DNA of 64,000 nucleotides from Paraflavitalea soli (GTDB lineage Bacteria; Bacteroidota; Bacteroidia; Chitinophagales; Chitinophagaceae): contig NZ_CP032157.1 in the NCBI RefSeq assembly GCF_003555545.1, positions 8,250,546-8,314,545 on the forward strand, written 5' to 3'. Position numbers and translations under genes: made by a program. The notes under the pieces were generated by a model that was given only the letters and a program-made list of their open reading frames with translations, ran no database searches and was not told the DNA's origin. Below are positions 8,299 to 17,720 of the stretch, one piece after another; position 1 is the first letter of the stretch; every line of letters begins with the position of its first letter.

Positions 8299-10665
8299 CT
8301 ACTCGCTTCTCAAACTCCTCACCGGGTTGGCCAAGGCGGCTTTGATCGATTGGAAGCTGATGGTGAGGATAGCAATGAAAATGGCGATGATACCCGCCAG
8401 CAGGAATACCGTCCAGGCAATATTTATTTTATAGGCAAAATCCTGCAGCCATTTGTTCATGGTATACCAGGCAATTGGTGCGGCGATTACGATGGAGATC
8501 AGTACCAGCGTAATAAAGTCCCTGGCCAGTAAGCGGATGATGCCCCCTACACTGGCGCCCAGTACCTTGCGGATACCGATTTCCCGGGTGCGTACCTGGG
8601 CTGTATAAGCAGCCAGTCCCAACAATCCCAGGCAGCAAATAACAATGGCGATGATGGCAAAAATGTTGAAGATAGTGCCGGTGCGGGTTTCGCTGGTATA
8701 GAGTTTATCAAAGGTTTCGTCCAGGAAATGATAATTGAAAGGCATTTCTGTGTTGTATTGCTTCCATACTTTTTCAGCGGCAGCAATGGCCTTGGGTGCA
8801 TCCTTGCCCGTGGTCTTGATATAGACCATGGCATTTTTTCCTGTTTGCGTATAAAAGATAGCCGGTTCTATTTTGTTTTTCATCGAAGCATAATGAAAAT
8901 CCTTCACTACGCCTGTAATAGTACCGGTCGTTTCCCATAATTTGAATGGCTTGCCAATCGGGTCCTTGATGCCTGCCTGCCGTATTGCCGTTTCGTTGAG
9001 TATGAAGTGCGCTGAATCCGCTGGCGTGCCCGTGAAGTTGGCCCCCGCAACCAGTTGCATTTTAAAGAAGGGTATGAAATCCGCTGAAATACCAACAGGA
9101 TGCATCATCATGGTCTCATCCGCTCCCTTTCCTTGCCACCAGTTGCTACCTGTTTGGTTGGACAGGCTGATGATATTATCATCAGCCCGGGCCACATCCA
9201 ATACACCGGGTTGACTGATCAGGGTAGACCTGATGGTAGTATAGTCAGGGCTTCCATTACGCACCCATATACTCAGTACATTTTCTTTGTCGTAACCGAG
9301 ATTGCGTGAACGGATGTATTGCAGTTGATTGCTGATAATGAGCGTACCGATAATGAGCGCTACCGAGCAGGCAAATTGGGTTACTACCAATGCTTTCCGG
9401 AACAAGGCATCACTGATGCGTGCATTCATTTTTCCTTTTAATACTTTCAAAGGCTCAAAGGAAGAAAGCAGCAGGGCGGGATAGATGCTGGAAACGATCA
9501 GCGCCCCTGTAATAATGGCGAGCAACAAGGTCCATAAGCGATAATCCAGCAGGTTCAGCTCCAGTTCTTTGCCTGATAACTGGTTAAAGAAAGGCAACAA
9601 CACATTGATGACCCCAATAGCCAGTATCGCCGCCAGTACAAACAGCAGGGCTGTCTCTACGATAAATTGCAGGAACAGTTGCCATTTGGCGGCGCCTACG
9701 ATCTTGCGCATGCTCACTTCCCGGGCGCGCAGCATGGAGCGGGCCGTGCTGAGGTTAACATAGTTGATACAGGCAATGATCAGGATGATCAAAGCGATCC
9801 AGGTAAACATGCGCACCGTCTCCATACCTGCTTCTTTGCCGTCCGACAGATAAAGGTGCATATCGGGCACACGCAGGAACTGGTATTTGATATCCGTATC
9901 ATCCGCTTTATTCCGCAGGTGGATATTACGCAGGTCCGTAGCCAGCTTTGGGAGGTCGGTGCCTGGTTTCAATTTGAAGTAGGTAAAATAGTTGAATTGA
10001 TGGAAATCGTTTTCCATTGTCCGGCCATCCGTCCGGTTTTGGTATTGTAAACGGGTCATCAATTCCAGGGGCATCACCATATCGTATTGGATAGTGGAGT
10101 TCTTGGGTACATCTTTGGTGATGCCTGTAACCGTGAAATTGGTGGTCTTATCAGCTACGATGACCTTACCTATAGGGTCTTCATTGCCAAAGTGCTTTTT
10201 AGCGGCTGTTTCAGTCAACACCACGCTGTAAATATTGGGAAAAGGGTTCGCTGCATTGCCCTTAATGATCGGGAAGTTGAACATGGTAAAGAAAGCAGGA
10301 TCGGCCATAATGCGCTTGTCAATATCCAGGCGTTTCTCTTTATACATCATGGAATAATAATAGCCGCCGCCACACCAGCGTACCATTTCTTCGATCGCCG
10401 GCAATTGTTCCTTTCCCATCACCCCAATGGGCGCTACAGTGGCTGTCCATATCTGTACACTGGCGCCTGTGCCTACCTGGTTTTCCAGTTTGTAGATATT
10501 GTCGGCCTGCTTGTGAAAGCGGTCGAAGCTCAGTTCGTCCTGCACCCATAGCAAGATCAGGATGCCCACTGCGAGGCCTGCGGTCAGGCCGGCAATATTG
10601 ATGGCCGAATAGAATTTATTCTTAACAAGGTTGCGCCAGGCAGTTTTCAGGTGATTTTTGAACAT
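8299..10665 (-). CDS. FtsX-like ABC transporter permease (MacB-type)
   Basis: A 788-residue inner-membrane protein with the duplicated MacB_PCD-FtsX architecture common in Bacteroidota. It starts MFKNHLKTAWRNLVKNKF and has a first membrane helix at about 20-40 (INIAGLTAGLAVGILILLW) and a periplasmic domain. Next come a three-helix FtsX block (about 280-400), a helix near 430, a second periplasmic domain, and a final FtsX block at about 670-785 that includes REIGIRKVLGASVGGI. No ATPase gene lies beside it, so its partner is elsewhere or it works with a shared ATPase. The ATG six codons upstream (10683) is an alternative start. The transported substrate is unknown. Confidence 0.88.
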   Translation of the reverse strand: MFKNHLKTAWRNLVKNKFYSAINIAGLTAGLAVGILILLWVQDELSFDRFHKQADNIYKLENQVGTGASVQIWTATVAPIGVMGKEQLPAIEEMVRWCGGGYYYSMMYKEKRLDIDKRIMADPAFFTMFNFPIIKGNAANPFPNIYSVVLTETAAKKHFGNEDPIGKVIVADKTTNFTVTGITKDVPKNSTIQYDMVMPLELMTRLQYQNRTDGRTMENDFHQFNYFTYFKLKPGTDLPKLATDLRNIHLRNKADDTDIKYQFLRVPDMHLYLSDGKEAGMETVRMFTWIALIILIIACINYVNLSTARSMLRAREVSMRKIVGAAKWQLFLQFIVETALLFVLAAILAIGVINVLLPFFNQLSGKELELNLLDYRLWTLLLAIITGALIVSSIYPALLLSSFEPLKVLKGKMNARISDALFRKALVVTQFACSVALIIGTLIISNQLQYIRSRNLGYDKENVLSIWVRNGSPDYTTIRSTLISQPGVLDVARADDNIISLSNQTGSNWWQGKGADETMMMHPVGISADFIPFFKMQLVAGANFTGTPADSAHFILNETAIRQAGIKDPIGKPFKLWETTGTITGVVKDFHYASMKNKIEPAIFYTQTGKNAMVYIKTTGKDAPKAIAAAEKVWKQYNTEMPFNYHFLDETFDKLYTSETRTGTIFNIFAIIAIVICCLGLLGLAAYTAQVRTREIGIRKVLGASVGGIIRLLARDFITLVLISIVIAAPIAWYTMNKWLQDFAYKINIAWTVFLLAGIIAIFIAILTISFQSIKAALANPVRSLRSE

Positions 10666-11106
10666 ATTGAAGTTGTTTACCAAATGAACAGGAATAACGT
10701 GGCTACGACATTATTCGTGGTAAAAACGGTGCCAGTTATGTAAGCGATTGATAAATAGTTTATTGGACGTATTAAAAGGCCCTGAAACTGTCCGGTTTTA
10801 ATACAGCCGGTGTACGGTAAATACCAACGTTTATCCCGCTTTGCAATGAGGACTGAGTTTATCGAAGCCGCCTTTTCCGCCCTTCTGCAGGAGGCAGACT
10901 GATAAAGTCATAAAAAAATGCAGGTGTCTGCAACGATAAGGCCTTGACGGATGTCAAGAGATGGAGCAGGCATCCTGCTACATTTTTAGTAAGATTTAGT
11001 AAGACGGGTTTAGGGGGTTAAATCAGTCTCTTCTAAGGGTCTCCGGACGGGAGACCCTTCTTTTTTCAGCGACCTATCCACGATTGACGTTTTACGATTC
11101 ACGTCT
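10666..11106. other. 440-base region without a recognisable protein gene
   Basis: It lies between the start of the FtsX-like gene and the stop of the DUF2961 gene, both on the minus strand. It should hold the FtsX promoter. The only short plus-strand ORF with ordinary codon use is about 18 codons (ATG at 10846). The region ends with a strong plus-strand terminator (11035-11066) that serves no visible plus-strand gene. A small RNA is possible. Confidence 0.5.
11035..11066 (+). terminator. Strong plus-strand terminator with no assigned gene
   Basis: AAGGGTCTCC (11035-11044) and GGAGACCCTT (11050-11059) form a 10-bp perfect stem with a short loop, followed by CTTTTTT. The U tract exists only on the plus strand, whereas both neighbouring genes are on the minus strand. 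Confidence 0.75.
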
Positions 11107-12248
11107 TCAATTCTGCTCCAACAGATCCCTGCCGGGTAATTTAGGAAAGCTGGTATGTGGTTCCAACTGGTACCAGAACACGACAGAGCTGATATCTGAT
11201 TGCTGCTGCAGGTACCTGCCGCCGCTCTTCCAACCCAGGTCCTGCATGGTGATCTTCAGTTCCTTTTCGAAGCGTATAGGGTCAGTAAGATGCCAGCGGT
11301 ACATGCCAAAGCGTTGCTGCGAGGTGTAGAGCCCATCAGGACGAATCACCTGGTGCAGGCCGGCATAGGCAGTGCTGAATTCCTGGTATTTGCCTTTCAC
11401 ATCAAAGTTGTAAGAGCCGCAAAAATAATCTTCTGTCCCTGTGCCATTGATCGTAGGGAACTGCGTATCTCCATCCATAAAGAATTTGATCTCTCCTTCA
11501 CCCCACCAGCCATTGTTGTGAATGCCGTAGGCCATATACGTGCCCACATACTGACCCTTGCCTTTGATATTATCGATCATCGTGTAAAGGCCACCCTGGG
11601 TAGGATTGTTCCTGCGAAACTGGGCATGGAAATAAGCCGCATCATCAGGCACCTCCGTCAGCGTATAATCGATCTGGTAATAGATGCGCATATCTTCAGC
11701 GGCAATATTCTCCAGCGTCACCCGGCATTTCTTCCGGAAAGGCATTGGCCAGTAGCAATTAAAGGCACTACCCGGATTCACTGTCACCGCCAGGGAGTTG
11801 AGGGGGGCATAGACACCCCAACCCATGCCAAAAAAATCCCCAACAGGCACTTCCACAGAAGGCTCTTTTTCATCATCCCAATAAAAACGGAGAATAGAGA
11901 AACGCCAGTTGCCCGTAGGCGTCATCCAGATATGTTGAATAGCTCCTGAGCCAGTGATCTCGCCCAGGGTGAAGGTGGTGCCCTTTTTAATGACCACGTA
12001 TGGACTCACTTTCCATCCCTGTCCCAGTTCCCGCGCTTCGTTTTTGGCGGAGCCGTTTTCCAGGGTGGCCATCCCCCTTTGCCGGGCTCACCGGTAAAGT
12101 TTTCAGGACTAATGGAGCGTGTTTTGGCATTGGATACCCGGTAGATATTTCCCAGGTTTACATCGAGCCCATTGAAGGCATTGTTTTTCTGTGCAATAGC
12201 AACAGTCGTTAGCATGGCAAGTGCCAGTAGCAGGATTATTGACCTCAT
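11107..12248 (-). pseudogene. DUF2961 domain protein interrupted by a single-base frameshift
   Basis: Two consecutive minus-strand frames together make one DUF2961 protein. The first (12248 down to the break) supplies a signal peptide (MRSIILLLALAMLTTVAIAQ) and the start of the mature region (SNAKTRSISPENFTGEPGKG). The second, from about 12072 to 11107, continues with MATLENGSAKNEARELGQGW and the DUF2961 body (TGTEDYFCGSYNF, NNGWWGEGEIKFFMDGD). The frames join if one G is added to the run of five at 12073-12077 (C on the plus strand). DUF2961 proteins are exported carbohydrate-active enzymes; some members act on fructofuranose- or arabinofuranose-type glycans. The substrate here is unknown. 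Either the gene is inactivated or the base is a sequencing error. Confidence 0.82.
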
Positions 12249-12480
12249 GTGTGCATGAATTTTAGGTAACAGGAAGGTACAAAAGATTTTTCCTTTTGCA
12301 TTTCTTTAACAGCATAATGGCACCCGGGCACGATATATGATTGTTATGATAGTATACATAAAAGCGTGAGCCGCTGCACCTGAAGCAGAGCGGCCCACAC
12401 TAAAACATCCATACCGGATAACTATAGGGCAATTAATGCCTGCCCTGCAAATATGTTGATTGGTAGTTTTGGTTGTAGAG

Positions 12481-12526
12481 AAAGAAGGCCCTCTCAAGTC
12501 GCACAACAATTGAGAAGGCCTTCTTT
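12481..12526. terminator. Long hairpin downstream of the S9 peptidase
   Basis: AAAGAAGGCC (12481-12490) pairs with GGCCTTCTTT (12517-12526), and after one mismatch TCTCAA pairs with TTGAGA. Both arms end in TTCTTT. It is probably the terminator of the minus-strand peptidase gene. Confidence 0.7.
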
Positions 12527-12529
12527 ATA

Positions 12530-12622
12530 GTCTGGAAGTCTGTAAGACCGAAAGTCCGAAAGAAGAAACCAGTAGGGCTGTATTACTTTCGGACTTTTCC
12601 GACTTCCCGTCTTTCCGACTTC
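12530..12622. repeat. Inverted octamer-word repeat, AGTCCGAA family
   Basis: The left arm (12530-12565) steps in eight-base words (AGTCTGTA AGACCGAA AGTCCGAA). The right arm (12586-12622) is the inverse and ends at the base before the peptidase stop codon. The spacer is about 20 bases. The same family recurs at 50168-50263. Confidence 0.78.
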
Positions 12623-15067
12623 TTAAAATGCTTTCTTATTACTGCCACCGCCAACAGGATTCTTGTCGGCGTTCTTTACATATTTGTCCAGCCAGGCGTT
12701 TTGCTCATACAGCAGGTGCAGCAGGTTTTCCTTCCCGCGATAACCATGCGCTTCATAGGGCAGGCTTACAAAACGCACCGTACCACCATGACCTTTCACC
12801 GCATTGAATAAGCGTTCACTCTGGATGGGGAAGGTGCCTGGATTGTCATCCATTTCACCGTGTATCAGCAGCAGGGGCGTTTTGATCTTATCAGCATGAT
12901 AGAAGGGGCTCATGGCTGCATACAGCTCAGGCGCCTGCCAGAAAGTGCGGTCCTCATTCTGGAAGCCAAAGGGAGTGAGCGTACGGTTGTAAGCGCCACT
13001 GCGAGCGATACCGGCTTTGAACAGTTTGGTATGCGCCAGCAGGTTGGCCGTCATGAAGGCGCCATAGCTATGGCCACCCACCGCCACGCGGTTCCTGTCG
13101 CCTACACCCATCGCAGCCAGTTTGTTGATCGCTGCTTCTGCATTCATCCTCAACTGATCGATGAAATTATCATTGGGTTTCTTGGTAGAATCAGTTGCTA
13201 CAATGGGAAACTCGGCATTGTCCAGTACCGCATATCCCTGCGTAACCCAGAAAATGGGACCACCGTAACCGATCAGGGTAAAGCGGTCTTTGGAACCACG
13301 GATCTGTGCCGCATCAGCAGCAGAGTTGAATTCGCGGGGATAAGCCCACATCAATACAGGCAAAGGACCGTCTTTCTTGGGATCATAACCTTTGGGCAGG
13401 TAGAGACTGCCAGTCAGGTCAACACCATCTTCACGTTTGTATGATATTTTTTCTTTCACAATGCCATCCAGTTGTGGATAGGGATTGGCAAAGCTGGTAA
13501 TGGGTTGGTCGGCCACCCGCAATACTAAATTCTTGATATAGTAATTGGGCATGTCTTTCTGCGACTCACGGCGTGTGAGCAATACCAGTTTGTCTACATC
13601 CAGTACATCTGTGATGCTTTCATAAGTTCCCTCCTGGCAGCGCCAGATGATTTCGTTTTTCCTGGTCTTCAGGTCAAACTTGGCGAGGAAAGGCAGGTCC
13701 CCCTTGGGTGAGCTACCCACCGGGTTGTTCATCAACAGCTTGGTGCCATTGTCGATCAGTTTTATTACCTGACGGCCGTATTTGTTTTTTACCGTTACAG
13801 GAAAGCCGGGACTGTTATAAGCATCCGTCATATTGCGCTCCTGTAAGGTTTCCAGTTTGCCCGTGGAGGGATTGTACAGGCTGAGCCGTGTGCTTTGTTT
13901 GCTTTGCAAACGCTCGCTTACCAGTGCCAGGTTTTCATCACCCCAGGTGATGCCGCCAAAGCGCCAGGTTGTTTTCAACAACTCTTTGGGCGTACCCGTA
14001 AAGGGCGCGCTCAAAGCGTATACGACATCGTGGAAATCAGTTTTGCTTTTGTACATACCGCTGTCGAGTGGTTCACTCCACACGATTGTAGCCGCTTCAT
14101 CATCGCGCCAGTCGAACCCACGGGGTGCATTCAATACATTGTCATATCCGGAAGGGGAGAGCTCGGAAGAAGGAAGCTCAGCTACCGTCTTTATTACCTT
14201 ACCTGTAAGGTCCGTGATATTTACAGTAGAGTTGAAACCGAAAGCAGGCACCAGGTAGGAAAATGGCTTTTTGATCACACGGGTGAGCATGTATTTCTTA
14301 TCGGGTGAAAGGCTAAAAGAAGTATAAATGGCGGGTTTGCCAATTTTGGTCTCTACACCATTCACATTCTTAGCCAGTTGAACCGTACTGTAAAATGCAA
14401 ACAGCTGTTCGTCGTACGGTGTTTTGATGAGATCCTGGTAAGTGCGGCTGGGCGCTACCTTGCCCAGGTTCTGCTGGATGGCAGGCCCCGAAGGTGTTAA
14501 GGATTTGGCGGGAGCAGCGCTGGCAGGCTGTAAAGTTGTTTTATACAGCAGCGTATTGTCATCCATCCAGGTGAAATCCTGTCCCAGGATCACATTGAGC
14601 GGCTGCTTGTTGACCTTCGTAGCCTTACGGGTGGCTACATCGATTACATACAGGTCCACCGTTTTGTTGGACGTATGCGTAAAGGCGATCTTCTTTTCAT
14701 TGGGACTCCAGCTTACATTGCCAGCCAGCAGGTTGACAGGTAACCCGGTTACGGGAAATTCTTTACCGGCCTTGATGTCTTTCAGCGTAAAGTTGTTGAT
14801 GAAGTTCTGGCGGCTGGGGGCAAAGTTGTTGGGGTTGATCCGTTGACCGGCAATCCTCAATTCGGGCTGGGCCAGTTCTTCCACGGAGGGATAGCTATTC
14901 CTTTCCATCAGGAGCATCCATTCCGCTTTTCCGTCAATGCTTACACCTGGCGTGGGCTTGGCCAGCAGCAGGTCGGCAATTTCTTTGGGGGGTGTTTTAT
15001 AACCTTCGTCCTGGGCTGAACAGAAGGTCACTACAAAAAGGCAAAAGACTACTAAGAGCTTTCTCAT
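12623..15067 (-). CDS. Exported S9-family (prolyl oligopeptidase-like) serine peptidase
   Basis: An 814-residue protein with a signal peptide (MRKLLVVFCLFVVTFCSAQ), an N-terminal beta-propeller-like region (about 40-540, with repeated blade motifs such as VSWSPNEKKIAFTH) and a C-terminal alpha/beta-hydrolase domain (about 560-800). The catalytic triad is visible as Ser in GGHSYGAF (about 665), Asp in HGEMDDNPGT (about 740) and His in YEAHGY (about 773). Length and domain order resemble the S9 glutamyl-aminopeptidase-like group (S9D), but the cleavage preference cannot be proved here. It probably acts on peptides in the periplasm. Confidence 0.9.
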   Translation of the reverse strand: MRKLLVVFCLFVVTFCSAQDEGYKTPPKEIADLLLAKPTPGVSIDGKAEWMLLMERNSYPSVEELAQPELRIAGQRINPNNFAPSRQNFINNFTLKDIKAGKEFPVTGLPVNLLAGNVSWSPNEKKIAFTHTSNKTVDLYVIDVATRKATKVNKQPLNVILGQDFTWMDDNTLLYKTTLQPASAAPAKSLTPSGPAIQQNLGKVAPSRTYQDLIKTPYDEQLFAFYSTVQLAKNVNGVETKIGKPAIYTSFSLSPDKKYMLTRVIKKPFSYLVPAFGFNSTVNITDLTGKVIKTVAELPSSELSPSGYDNVLNAPRGFDWRDDEAATIVWSEPLDSGMYKSKTDFHDVVYALSAPFTGTPKELLKTTWRFGGITWGDENLALVSERLQSKQSTRLSLYNPSTGKLETLQERNMTDAYNSPGFPVTVKNKYGRQVIKLIDNGTKLLMNNPVGSSPKGDLPFLAKFDLKTRKNEIIWRCQEGTYESITDVLDVDKLVLLTRRESQKDMPNYYIKNLVLRVADQPITSFANPYPQLDGIVKEKISYKREDGVDLTGSLYLPKGYDPKKDGPLPVLMWAYPREFNSAADAAQIRGSKDRFTLIGYGGPIFWVTQGYAVLDNAEFPIVATDSTKKPNDNFIDQLRMNAEAAINKLAAMGVGDRNRVAVGGHSYGAFMTANLLAHTKLFKAGIARSGAYNRTLTPFGFQNEDRTFWQAPELYAAMSPFYHADKIKTPLLLIHGEMDDNPGTFPIQSERLFNAVKGHGGTVRFVSLPYEAHGYRGKENLLHLLYEQNAWLDKYVKNADKNPVGGGSNKKAF

Positions 15068-15339
15068 GAGTTGTGCAGTTTATGAATAGTTAGGATTGAC
15101 TGGTTGGTTGATCAACTGTTAGACGACAGGCAGTTGCGGCCCCTGTGCGGCCATGGCAACAAGTTAAGTATTGTGGATTTTTCCCTTGCTTGGATATATG
15201 ACAGGTGGCGGAATGCTTATAGGAATACCCGCAAAAGGCGGTTGATAAACATATTATTATAAATTGCCGGGTGGCAAAAGGCATAGGCCTAAAAATATTT
15301 TTTGCTAAAAGAAAGGATGTCCTATTTTTGCGACTCGAA
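15068..15339. other. Divergent intergenic region with the his promoter
   Basis: It separates the minus-strand S9 peptidase from the plus-strand his leader. Beyond the his promoter at 15301-15330 I see only the presumed peptidase promoter near 15068-15120 and no gene. Confidence 0.5.
15301..15330 (+). promoter_or_regulatory. Promoter of the his leader and hisGDC unit
   Basis: TTTG at 15301-15304 and TATTTTTG at 15323-15330 are separated by 18 bases, a good match to the Bacteroidota TTTG / TAnnTTTG promoter. Transcription should begin only a few bases before the leader ATG at 15340. Confidence 0.7.
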
Positions 15340-15393
15340 ATGAACATATTTACGCACATACATCACCATCATCATACTTACCCTTCCAGGTAG
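15340..15393 (+). CDS. hisL: Histidine leader peptide
   Basis: A 17-codon ORF, MNIFTHIHHHHHTYPSR, with six histidine codons including five in a row, located just upstream of an intrinsic terminator and hisG. This is the classical layout of a his attenuator leader. GGTAGGCC at 15389-15396, which overlaps the leader stop codon, can pair with GGCTTACC (15432-15439), the 5' arm of the terminator. A ribosome stalled at the His codons would leave that segment free and allow antitermination. A ribosome that reaches the stop would cover it. The ORF begins about 9 bases after the -7 element, so the mRNA is almost leaderless. No ribosome binding site is seen. Confidence 0.85.
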   Translation: MNIFTHIHHHHHTYPSR

Positions 15394-15427
15394 GCCGGTG
15401 GTGCTTTGTTCAGTGCCATATTATAGT

Positions 15428-15461
15428 AAAGGGCTTACCGCAGGTAAGCCCTTTTTATTTT
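15428..15461 (+). terminator. his attenuator terminator
   Basis: AAAGGGCTTACC (15428-15439), loop GCA, then GGTAAGCCCTTT followed by further T and ATTTT. It lies 34 bases after the leader stop and 26 bases before hisG. Confidence 0.9.
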
Positions 15462-15486
15462 ACCACCAATCAAAAACAAGGATCAG

Positions 15487-16338
15487 ATGCTAAGAATAGC
15501 CATTCAGAAATCAGGACGTTTGTATGAAGATTCCGTACAGCTGTTGAAAGAGTGCGGAATTGACCTGCGCAATGTAAAAGACCGCCTGCGTACAGAAGCA
15601 GACAATTTTCCCCTGGAAGTATTCTTCTTGCGCGATGATGATATTCCCCAGTACGTGGAAGATGGAGTTGCGGATATTGGTATCGTAGGTGAGAATGTAT
15701 TGTTTGAGAAGAACAAACAGGCCGAAGTAGTGGAAAAGCTGGGCTTTGGCAAATGCCGCCTGTCCGTAGCTGTGCCCCGCGGCCAGCAATACGAAGGTGT
15801 AACCTCCCTGCAAGGCAAACGCATCGCCACCAGCTATCCTTTCCTCGTCAATACTTTCCTGGCAAAGAACAATGTACAGGCTGAGATCCACGAGATCAGC
15901 GGTTCCGTAGAAATTGCACCCGGCATAGGATTGGCCGATGTAGTGGCCGACCTGGTAAGCAGTGGATCCACACTGTTCATGAACGGATTGAAGGAAGTAG
16001 AAACCATTCTCCAGTCGCAATCCGTACTCATCAAGAACAACCAACTCAGTGCAGCACAGCAGCAATTACTGGACAAACTCCTGTTCCGCATACGTGCCGT
16101 GAAAAAAGCCAAGCGCACCAAGTATGTGCTGCTGAATGCACCCAACGATAAATTAAAAGAGATCATCAGCCTGCTGCCCGGTATGAAGAGTCCGACTGTA
16201 CTACCCCTGGCCGAACAAGGCTGGAGCAGTGTACACAGCGTATTGAGTGAAGATACCTTTTGGGATATCATCGAACAGCTGAAAGCTGCCGGTGCACAGG
16301 GTATCCTGGTGGTTCCCATTGAGAAAATGATAATATAA
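15487..16338 (+). CDS. hisG: ATP phosphoribosyltransferase, long form
   Basis: This enzyme condenses ATP with PRPP, the first and committed step of histidine synthesis. At 283 residues it is the long HisG form. The catalytic domains span about 1-205 (LRIAIQKSGRLYEDS, ADIGIVGENV, and the PRPP loop around GLADVVADLVSSGSTL). The C-terminal ACT-like regulatory domain (about 210-283) normally binds histidine for feedback inhibition. No hisZ is therefore expected. It is the first structural gene after the his attenuator and is followed by hisD after 62 bases. Confidence 0.95.
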   Translation: MLRIAIQKSGRLYEDSVQLLKECGIDLRNVKDRLRTEADNFPLEVFFLRDDDIPQYVEDGVADIGIVGENVLFEKNKQAEVVEKLGFGKCRLSVAVPRGQQYEGVTSLQGKRIATSYPFLVNTFLAKNNVQAEIHEISGSVEIAPGIGLADVVADLVSSGSTLFMNGLKEVETILQSQSVLIKNNQLSAAQQQLLDKLLFRIRAVKKAKRTKYVLLNAPNDKLKEIISLLPGMKSPTVLPLAEQGWSSVHSVLSEDTFWDIIEQLKAAGAQGILVVPIEKMII

Positions 16339-16400
16339 ATGAATACACCGGTAAATCAGCGCATCAAACCAATCCGAAAGCACAATAATATTACGCGTTT

Positions 16401-17678
16401 ATGAAAGTATTTGATAACCCGGCCCGCAGTGAATGGAATACTTTACTGCAGCGGCCTGTGGCAGAGGCCGCCAAACTGGAGACAGTGGTGAGTGGTATCC
16501 TGCAGCAGGTTAAAATAAAAGGCGACGAAGCGGTTAGGCAATTGACCCGGGAGTTCGACAAAGCAACAATTGATCAACTGCTCGTTAGTGAAGCTGAGGT
16601 CCGGGAAGCAGCCGGCTCATTGGACGAGGGCCTGAAAACAGCCATCCTGACTGCCAAAGCCAATATTGAGACCTTTCATAAAAAGCAGTTGAGCGAACCT
16701 GAAGTGGTGGAAACCATGCCCGGTGTACAATGCTGGCGCAAATCCGTGGCTATTGAAAAGGTGGGATTGTATATTCCGGGTGGTACCGCTCCTTTATTCT
16801 CCACCATCCTGATGTTGGGTATACCAGCCAGGCTGGCAGGCTGTAAGGAGATCATCCTTTGTTCGCCTCCGGATAAAAATGGCAAACTGCATCCGGCCAT
16901 ATTATTTGCCGCGCAGGCAGTGGGGGTAACGAGCGTGTTCAAAGCAGGAGGTGTACAGGCCATCGGCGCCATGGCTTATGGAACAGCTTCTGTACCCAGG
17001 GTGTCTAAAATATTCGGTCCCGGTAACCAATATGTTACCTGCGCCAAGCAATTGATACAACAGGAGGGCATTGCCATCGACATGCCGGCAGGCCCCAGTG
17101 AGGTAGCTGTGTATGCCGATAAAAGTGCTGATCCCGCGTTTGTAGCTGCCGACCTGCTGAGCCAGGCAGAACACGGCGTGGATAGCCAGGTAATATTAGT
17201 CGTGAGTCAGGAGTCTTTAGTCAAAAGTGTGCAGGAGGAGCTTGATAAGCAACTGGCCTTATTGCCACGGAAAGACCTTGCGGCCAAAGCCCTGGAGCAT
17301 AGTAAGATCTTTGTCATGAAGGATGAAGCTGACGCTATTGACCTGTTGAATGAATATGCAGCAGAACACCTGATACTGGCCTGCAACAATGCCAATGAGC
17401 TGGCCGGAAAAGTAGTGAATGCAGGATCGGTATTCCTGGGCCATTATTCACCGGAGAGTGTGGGCGATTATGCCAGCGGCACCAACCACACCCTTCCTAC
17501 CAATGGATACGCCAAAGCGTATAGCGGGGTAAGCGTGGACAGTTTTGTAAAAAAGATCACCTTCCAGCAGCTTACCAGGCAGGGATTACAAAACATCGGC
17601 CGTACCGTAGAACTGATGGCCGAAGCAGAAGGACTGGAAGCGCACGCAAATGCAGTAAGAATACGGATGCTGAAATGA
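16401..17678 (+). CDS. hisD: Histidinol dehydrogenase
   Basis: A zinc- and NAD-dependent enzyme of 425 residues that oxidises histidinol to histidine in the last two steps of the pathway. Recognisable motifs are VEKVGLYIPGGTAPLFST, FGPGNQYVT, the GPSEV loop, ADLLSQAEHG, and NEYAAEHL carrying the catalytic Glu-His pair. The length is normal for the family. The gene is in the attenuated his unit after hisG. A stretch at about 17196-17232 resembles an intergenic word repeat, but it translates into a normal part of the protein. Confidence 0.95.
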   Translation: MKVFDNPARSEWNTLLQRPVAEAAKLETVVSGILQQVKIKGDEAVRQLTREFDKATIDQLLVSEAEVREAAGSLDEGLKTAILTAKANIETFHKKQLSEPEVVETMPGVQCWRKSVAIEKVGLYIPGGTAPLFSTILMLGIPARLAGCKEIILCSPPDKNGKLHPAILFAAQAVGVTSVFKAGGVQAIGAMAYGTASVPRVSKIFGPGNQYVTCAKQLIQQEGIAIDMPAGPSEVAVYADKSADPAFVAADLLSQAEHGVDSQVILVVSQESLVKSVQEELDKQLALLPRKDLAAKALEHSKIFVMKDEADAIDLLNEYAAEHLILACNNANELAGKVVNAGSVFLGHYSPESVGDYASGTNHTLPTNGYAKAYSGVSVDSFVKKITFQQLTRQGLQNIGRTVELMAEAEGLEAHANAVRIRMLK

Positions 17679-17720
17679 TGGGAGTTACTGGTTGTCGGAT
17701 CTTTACTAAGATACGCATCC

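Larger units (their letters stand above)
12249..12622. other. 370-base gap holding a terminator and an octamer-word repeat
   Basis: It lies between the 5' end of the DUF2961 gene and the 3' end of the S9 peptidase gene, both on the minus strand. It contains the hairpin at 12481-12526 and the repeat at 12530-12622. The part next to 12248 should hold the DUF2961 promoter. No further gene is supported. Confidence 0.6.

Noticed and set aside
15504-16383. Several long antisense frames across hisG
   Set aside because: Shadows of hisG. None has a plausible start, domain or promoter.
17196-17232. Stretch AGTCGTGAGTCAGGAGTC in hisD resembling an intergenic word repeat
   Set aside because: It translates into a normal part of HisD with ordinary length and no indel, so a coincidence of codons is the simpler explanation.
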